DNA of 10,500 nt, from assembly GCA_002345705.1 (NCBI GenBank), contig DDWO01000003.1, positions 250 through 10,749 of the forward strand. Reading direction: 5' to 3'. This DNA is from Acholeplasmataceae bacterium UBA2284. Lineage in GTDB: Bacteria > Bacillota_I > Bacilli_A > Acholeplasmatales > Acholeplasmataceae. Shown here one piece after another: positions 6,844-10,500 of the stretch (positions are counted from its first letter, which is position 1; the number at the start of each line of letters is the position of its first letter). Below the pieces are notes generated by a model, which saw nothing but the letters and a program-made list of their open reading frames with translations, was not told where the DNA came from and did no database searches. The translations under genes were made by a program, and so were the position numbers.

Positions 6844-6872
6844 GATATCGAGATGTAATGATTGAGGTGTTC

Positions 6873-7991
6873 ATGAAGAATATTTTGAAGTATCTTTATA
6901 GGGATAAAGTATTTGTAATCGCGTTTGTTTTCGCGATTATTTCTATGTTTATCATCACTCCTTCTAGTCAATATTTGGGGTATATTAACTACAAAGTCTT
7001 AATTATCATGTTTACGTTAATGATTGCTGTTGCAGGCTTTTATGAAACTCATTTTTTTGATTTTGTAGCTACAAAACTTGTCATCCATTTTAGAAGCATT
7101 AAATGGATAGCCTTAGTGATTATTCTTACAACCTTCTTCTTAGCAATGCTATTAACCAATGATGCAGTGCTTTTAACACTGGTTCCCTTTACAATCTTTA
7201 TTACTAAGCATACAAAAACTGAGAAATATGCTGTAATTATCATTATTTTACAAACAATCGCTGCAAATATGGGTAGTGCACTCACACCAATGGGTGATCC
7301 TCAAAATATTTATTTGTATGCCTATTATGATATTCCCTTTCAAGCATTTATTATGGTTACATTACCGATCACAGTGATGGGATTTATATTAGTGAGTTCA
7401 ACTGCTTTAATTAAGATTCCAAAAATTCCTTGTGAGTTAAATATAGTTGCTCCTACGGTAAACTTTAAAAAATTATTTTTATATTCGCTAATTTTAGTGA
7501 ATGCATTACTATCTGTTCTTCGTATTGTTCCAGAGTTTTATACGCTAGGTGTAACCATCATTTTAACCCTTATTTATGGAATACATTTATTAAAAAGAGT
7601 CGATTATACCTTGCTACTAACCTTTCTATCATTCTTTATCTTTACTGGAAATCTTGGTCAAATGGACTTTATTAAAAATAGTATCGAAGGCTTATTAGAT
7701 TCAAGCATTTCAGTGTTCTTCACTGGAATCATTACCTCACAATTCATTAGTAATGTCCCAGCTGCTGTTCTACTATCTACATTCACCAGACATGAATTTT
7801 GGCCATCTTTATTACAAGGAGTCAATATCGGTGCGATGGGAACGATTATTGGATCATTAGCAAGTCTAATAACATTCAAATACATACTTCGAGAGTATCC
7901 GAAGGAAACAAAAAACTATTTAATCACTTATTCAATTCTTTCTGTCATCTTTATTGTGATTATTTCAGTTGTAACGCTATCCATAATGTAA
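6873..7991 (+). CDS. ArsB/NhaD/CitMHS-like (ion transporter superfamily) membrane permease
   Basis: The 372-residue product is a polytopic membrane protein with about ten hydrophobic segments. I prefer the ATG at 6873-6875 because GAGGTG (6864-6869) lies just upstream. The ATG at 6858-6860 has no comparable site and would sit almost at the predicted transcription start. Family features include LLTNDAVLLTLVPF (about 93-106) at the end of one helix, the re-entrant-loop motif NMGSALTPMGDPQN (132-145), and the related second-half motif ISNVPAAVLLS (292-302) followed by a Gly-rich GAMGTIIGS stretch (320-328). This internal pseudo-symmetry, with one such motif per half, is typical of the family that moves arsenite, Na+/H+, citrate or other anions. 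The substrate cannot be decided from these motifs. It is divergent from the sugar-binding operon and ends at a shared terminator. Confidence 0.82.
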   Translation: MKNILKYLYRDKVFVIAFVFAIISMFIITPSSQYLGYINYKVLIIMFTLMIAVAGFYETHFFDFVATKLVIHFRSIKWIALVIILTTFFLAMLLTNDAVLLTLVPFTIFITKHTKTEKYAVIIIILQTIAANMGSALTPMGDPQNIYLYAYYDIPFQAFIMVTLPITVMGFILVSSTALIKIPKIPCELNIVAPTVNFKKLFLYSLILVNALLSVLRIVPEFYTLGVTIILTLIYGIHLLKRVDYTLLLTFLSFFIFTGNLGQMDFIKNSIEGLLDSSISVFFTGIITSQFISNVPAAVLLSTFTRHEFWPSLLQGVNIGAMGTIIGSLASLITFKYILREYPKETKNYLITYSILSVIFIVIISVVTLSIM

Positions 7992-7992
7992 G

Positions 7993-8017
7993 AAAAAAAG
8001 CCGTTTGGCTTTTTTTT
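7993..8017. terminator. Bidirectional rho-independent terminator
   Basis: Arms 7993-8002 and 8007-8016 (seven A, GCC / GGC, seven T) surround a GTTT loop. The hairpin starts one base after the transporter stop codon and lies just after the end of the convergent GDPD gene. Both directions give a GC core followed by a T run, so it can end both transcripts. Confidence 0.9.
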
Positions 8018-8020
8018 ATA

Positions 8021-9859
8021 CTAATTATCTACTCTGAAGAATCTCCTTAAAATTTCTACTAGTATATCTGTTGTATTTCTAGAATATGCAATTTCTCTTG
8101 CGCGAACTGGTCTATCGGTGATTACACCATCAGCATCTCTTGAAATGACCTCTTCGATTTTTACATCATCATTAACTGTCCATACGTAAACCTTTTTATT
8201 GTTTTCATGGATTAGCTTAACAAAGGCATCATTTCTCATAAAGAAAAATTCTGAGAAGCCAAAGTAATCAATATCCTCTGCTGCTGCTAGTAGGTGAATA
8301 TCGCCATAAAAGGTTGAAACTAAAAGTAGTGTTTTTACATCTGGATTGATTTGTTTTATTCTTCTAATTTGATCTCTTGAAAACGAAAGTAAAACAACTT
8401 GATTTACTATATCATATTGTTCAATTAGAGATAATACATTTTCTTCAATCGATTGACTATAAACCTTCATTTCAATAAACATAACTGCTCGTTTATCCAC
8501 TCTAATAATGGTTTCCTCTAATGTTGGCACCTTTTCGTCTGCAAAATCAGGAGAAAACCAAGATCCTGCATCAAGGCTTTTCATTTCAGCTAAGGTCATA
8601 TTCGCAACTCTTCGATTTAGGGTATCATTCGTCGTTCTACCTGTAGTTCTGTCATGAAATAAAATAGGAATTAAATCGCTTGTTTCTCTAACGTCAATTT
8701 CAACTGCATCGACACCCTGCTCTATCGCTAATTCAACTGCAGCTAAAGTATTTTCAGGAGCGTCAAATGAAGATCCTCGATGTGCCACAATTTCAGCGTA
8801 GTTAAATAATTCGATTTGAACCTTGGGTGTTTGAAGCAGGGTAATGATGCTTGATATATTGATTAATGAAATAATGAGGATAGCAGCAAATGTCGTTCTT
8901 CTCACATGCTTCATATTGATCAGCTTGGGGGAAATCTTCTTTTTAGGAATCGCTGTCGGTAACAAGCCCATTTTTTCTCTTGCTTCATAATACCATGAGG
9001 ATATCATCGCGTAATTGATAGGAATCAATGTAATGGTTGCTAAAAAACCAATAATTAAATATAGTGAGTAAAGTAGGGTTAGTATCACTGATAACGTATA
9101 GATTTCACCCTTAATAATCGATACTGCAAAGCCAATTAAAATAATGATTAAAGCATAGATTAAATAAAGAATACCGTTCAAAATAATATTTAAGCCGATA
9201 AATTCTAATACCATTTCTAATCTTTTCTTCTTGAGCATCGTTTGACTTTCTACGATAGCTCTTTTCGTCGGTATTTTTTCAATTGTATATAAATTGATTG
9301 TAAAAATAGTTTCTATGAATAAAAAGCCTAAAAAAATAATTAAACTATAAAATCCTAATTGTAAATAAATTGATTTATTGATTTCAACAATAAGCTCATC
9401 TGGCATATTGAATGTGGACGCAATCCCTACAATATGAAATAGCTCAACCAATAAAATAAATAAAAATGCTGGTCCAATTATTCTTAAACGGTATATTTTT
9501 ACGGTTTCAAGTAACTTTTTTGAGCCATAAATCAATAGATTTTTAAATGAGATATCCTTTTCATGATAACCAAAATCAAAGATTAGAGATAAAAATACGA
9601 GTTCAACCACAATATAAACCGCTAAAAATAGACCCATGATAAAAAAGATGATGATGGTTGAGGGCTTAACTAGATATGTGAAGAGTAATGTATTTGTGAT
9701 ATATGCGTAGCCAGATAATCGTATCGATAAATGAAATAAAAGCTGTCCCAATGGAAAAATGACGAGTAAACCGATGACTCGATAAATGACTTCAAAAATG
9801 AATAATGTTCTTAAGTTGTACGTCAAGCTTCGATAGGTATCGATAAATGTCTTTTTCAT
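8021..9859 (-). CDS. Membrane-anchored glycerophosphodiester phosphodiesterase
   Basis: The 612-residue product joins an N-terminal multi-helix membrane region (about residues 15-345, the GPDPase-membrane type) to a C-terminal GDPD catalytic domain (about 355-590). GDPD enzymes hydrolyse glycerophosphodiesters to sn-glycerol-3-phosphate and an alcohol, and here could act on deacylated lipids or glycerophosphate polymers at the membrane. Visible catalytic motifs are H360-R-G with PEN (368-370), E387-I-D389, H402-D403, E463-M-K465, VWTVND (559-564) and DGVITDRP (577-584). All the usual metal-binding and general acid/base residues appear intact. The start ATG (9857-9859) follows GAGG (9865-9868) with a 5-base gap. 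The gene has its own promoter and lies downstream of the enolase terminator, so it is probably transcribed alone. The side of the membrane on which the catalytic domain lies is not certain. Confidence 0.92.
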   Translation of the reverse strand: MKKTFIDTYRSLTYNLRTLFIFEVIYRVIGLLVIFPLGQLLFHLSIRLSGYAYITNTLLFTYLVKPSTIIIFFIMGLFLAVYIVVELVFLSLIFDFGYHEKDISFKNLLIYGSKKLLETVKIYRLRIIGPAFLFILLVELFHIVGIASTFNMPDELIVEINKSIYLQLGFYSLIIFLGFLFIETIFTINLYTIEKIPTKRAIVESQTMLKKKRLEMVLEFIGLNIILNGILYLIYALIIILIGFAVSIIKGEIYTLSVILTLLYSLYLIIGFLATITLIPINYAMISSWYYEAREKMGLLPTAIPKKKISPKLINMKHVRRTTFAAILIISLINISSIITLLQTPKVQIELFNYAEIVAHRGSSFDAPENTLAAVELAIEQGVDAVEIDVRETSDLIPILFHDRTTGRTTNDTLNRRVANMTLAEMKSLDAGSWFSPDFADEKVPTLEETIIRVDKRAVMFIEMKVYSQSIEENVLSLIEQYDIVNQVVLLSFSRDQIRRIKQINPDVKTLLLVSTFYGDIHLLAAAEDIDYFGFSEFFFMRNDAFVKLIHENNKKVYVWTVNDDVKIEEVISRDADGVITDRPVRAREIAYSRNTTDILVEILRRFFRVDN

Positions 9860-9882
9860 AGGAACCTCAACTATTCATCTAT

Positions 9883-9891
9883 ATTATAGCA
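9883..9891 (-). promoter_or_regulatory. Extended -10 promoter of the GDPD gene
   Basis: On the minus strand TGCTATAAT forms a perfect extended -10 element. No clear -35 hexamer is found 17 bases upstream, where the enolase terminator begins. Transcription would start near 9876, giving a leader of under 20 bases with the GAGG ribosome binding site. Confidence 0.7.
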
Positions 9892-9902
9892 CTCAATTCA
9901 AG

Positions 9903-9940
9903 AAAAAAAGGTGTAGCCGTCATCCGTCATACACCTTTTT
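9903..9940 (-). terminator. Rho-independent terminator of the enolase gene
   Basis: Arms 9905-9915 and 9930-9940 (AAAAAGGTGTA and its complement) enclose a 14-base loop, and the minus-strand transcript continues with seven U residues. It lies 15 bases after the enolase stop codon and before the GDPD promoter, so it separates the two genes. Confidence 0.9.
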
Positions 9941-9955
9941 CATCATTTTATCTTG

Positions 9956-10500
9956 TTATTTTTTTAAATTATAGAATGACTTAAGTCCTAAGTATTGTGC
10001 ACTTGAACCAAGTTGATCTTCAATTCTTAATAATTGATTGTATTTAGCAATTCTATCAGTTCTTGAAGCTGAACCAGTCTTGATTTGACCGGCATTGGTA
10101 GCAACTGCGATATCTGCAATTGTTGTATCTTCTGTTTCACCAGATCTGTGTGATACAACTGCTGTATATCCTGCTCTCTTTGCCATTTCAATTGCATCAA
10201 ATGTTTCAGTTAAGGTACCAATTTGGTTAACCTTAATTAAAATTGAATTTGCAATTCCTAATTCAATACCTCTAGCTAATTTTTCAGTGTTCGTAACGAA
10301 TAAATCGTCTCCAACCAACTGAATCTTGTCGCCAAGCTTCTTGGATAGATAAACCCAGCCTTCCCAGTCATTTTCATCAAGACCATCTTCGATGGAAATA
10401 ATAGGATATTTTTCAACTAATGTTGCTTAGAAATCAGAAAGTTGTTCAGAAGTGAATACTTTTCCACCTTCTCCAGCAAGTACATAAGTCTTAGTTTCTT
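9956..10500 (-). pseudogene. eno: Enolase (phosphopyruvate hydratase), C-terminal part, frame interrupted by TAA
   Basis: Enolase interconverts 2-phosphoglycerate and phosphoenolpyruvate in glycolysis. The window holds the last 156 codons after an in-frame TAA (10427-10429) and 23 codons before it; the N-terminal part lies beyond the right edge. Before the stop the frame reads YVLAGEGG...TSEQLSDF, and after it ATLVEKYPIISIEDGLDEND, a seamless match to bacterial enolase. In the part after the stop are the metal ligands SIED and LVGDD, the catalytic-lysine signature ILIKVNQIGTLTET, SHRSGETED, GQIKTG, and a typical C-terminus (FYNLKK). A product ending at the TAA would have about 275 residues and lack all of these. 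The B. subtilis enzyme has Tyr at this position (EFYEE), so one base change (TAT or TAC to TAA) explains the stop. No other decay is visible. The cause could be a sequencing or assembly error, or a very recent mutation with another enolase copy elsewhere. Enolase identity is nearly certain; true pseudogene status is not. Confidence 0.9.

Larger units (their letters stand above)
6527..6872. promoter_or_regulatory. Divergent intergenic control region
   Basis: This 346-base gap separates the minus-strand lipoprotein operon from the plus-strand membrane transporter gene. It contains two likely minus-strand promoters, one likely plus-strand -10 box, three operator-like sites with CG-centred palindromes, and a T-rich stretch (about 6795-6827) upstream of the plus-strand promoter. 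I see no additional open reading frame or RNA gene here. Confidence 0.75.

Noticed and set aside
10427..10429. UAA read as an amino acid (stop-codon reassignment)
   Set aside because: UAA is the natural end of the enolase, solute-binding protein, repeat lipoprotein and transporter genes in this same window.

Overview
The window is AT-rich and uses the standard genetic code: UGG encodes Trp, and the genes with a visible end stop at TAA or TAG. Surface proteins are lipoproteins with (Pro-Thr)-rich linkers, and no LPXTG cell-wall anchor is visible. Together with the enolase and membrane GDPD sequences, this suggests a low-GC Firmicutes/Mollicutes relative, such as an Acholeplasma- or Izemoplasma-type bacterium. 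That placement is an inference from gene style, not from a marker-gene comparison.

Region 1-6526, all on the minus strand, looks like the first part of a carbohydrate-uptake operon, read from high to low coordinates. The first gene encodes a 1262-residue lipoprotein with about nine tandem beta-rich repeats of roughly 120 residues (6526-2738). The second encodes a 487-residue ABC-transporter solute-binding lipoprotein (2622-1159). The third, cut by the window edge, encodes the N-terminal 363 residues of a large exported protein with two galactose-binding-like modules (1091-1). Each start has a clear Shine-Dalgarno sequence, and hairpins sit in both intercistronic gaps. No permease or ATPase gene is in the window; they may lie beyond the left edge.

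Region 6527-6872 is the divergent control region. It holds a consensus promoter for the lipoprotein operon (TTGACA, 17 bp, TATAAT with a TG extension), a second likely promoter upstream of it, and three LacI/CcpA-type operator-like sites. One of these is a perfect 14-bp palindrome in the 5' untranslated region. The pattern fits sugar-responsive repression.

Region 6873-7991, on the plus strand, encodes a 372-residue ArsB/NhaD/CitMHS-like membrane ion transporter. It ends at a bidirectional terminator shared with the convergent minus-strand gene 8021-9859. That gene encodes a membrane-anchored glycerophosphodiester phosphodiesterase and has its own extended -10 promoter.

Region 9956-10500, minus strand, is the C-terminal part of enolase followed by a clear terminator. 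The enolase frame carries an in-frame TAA at 10427-10429, where B. subtilis enolase has Tyr. The result is a nonsense mutation or a sequence error in a normally essential glycolytic gene.

The most distinctive content is the nine-repeat lipoprotein with its solute-binding neighbours under multi-operator control. I read it as a surface glycan-capture system, with the ligand unknown.
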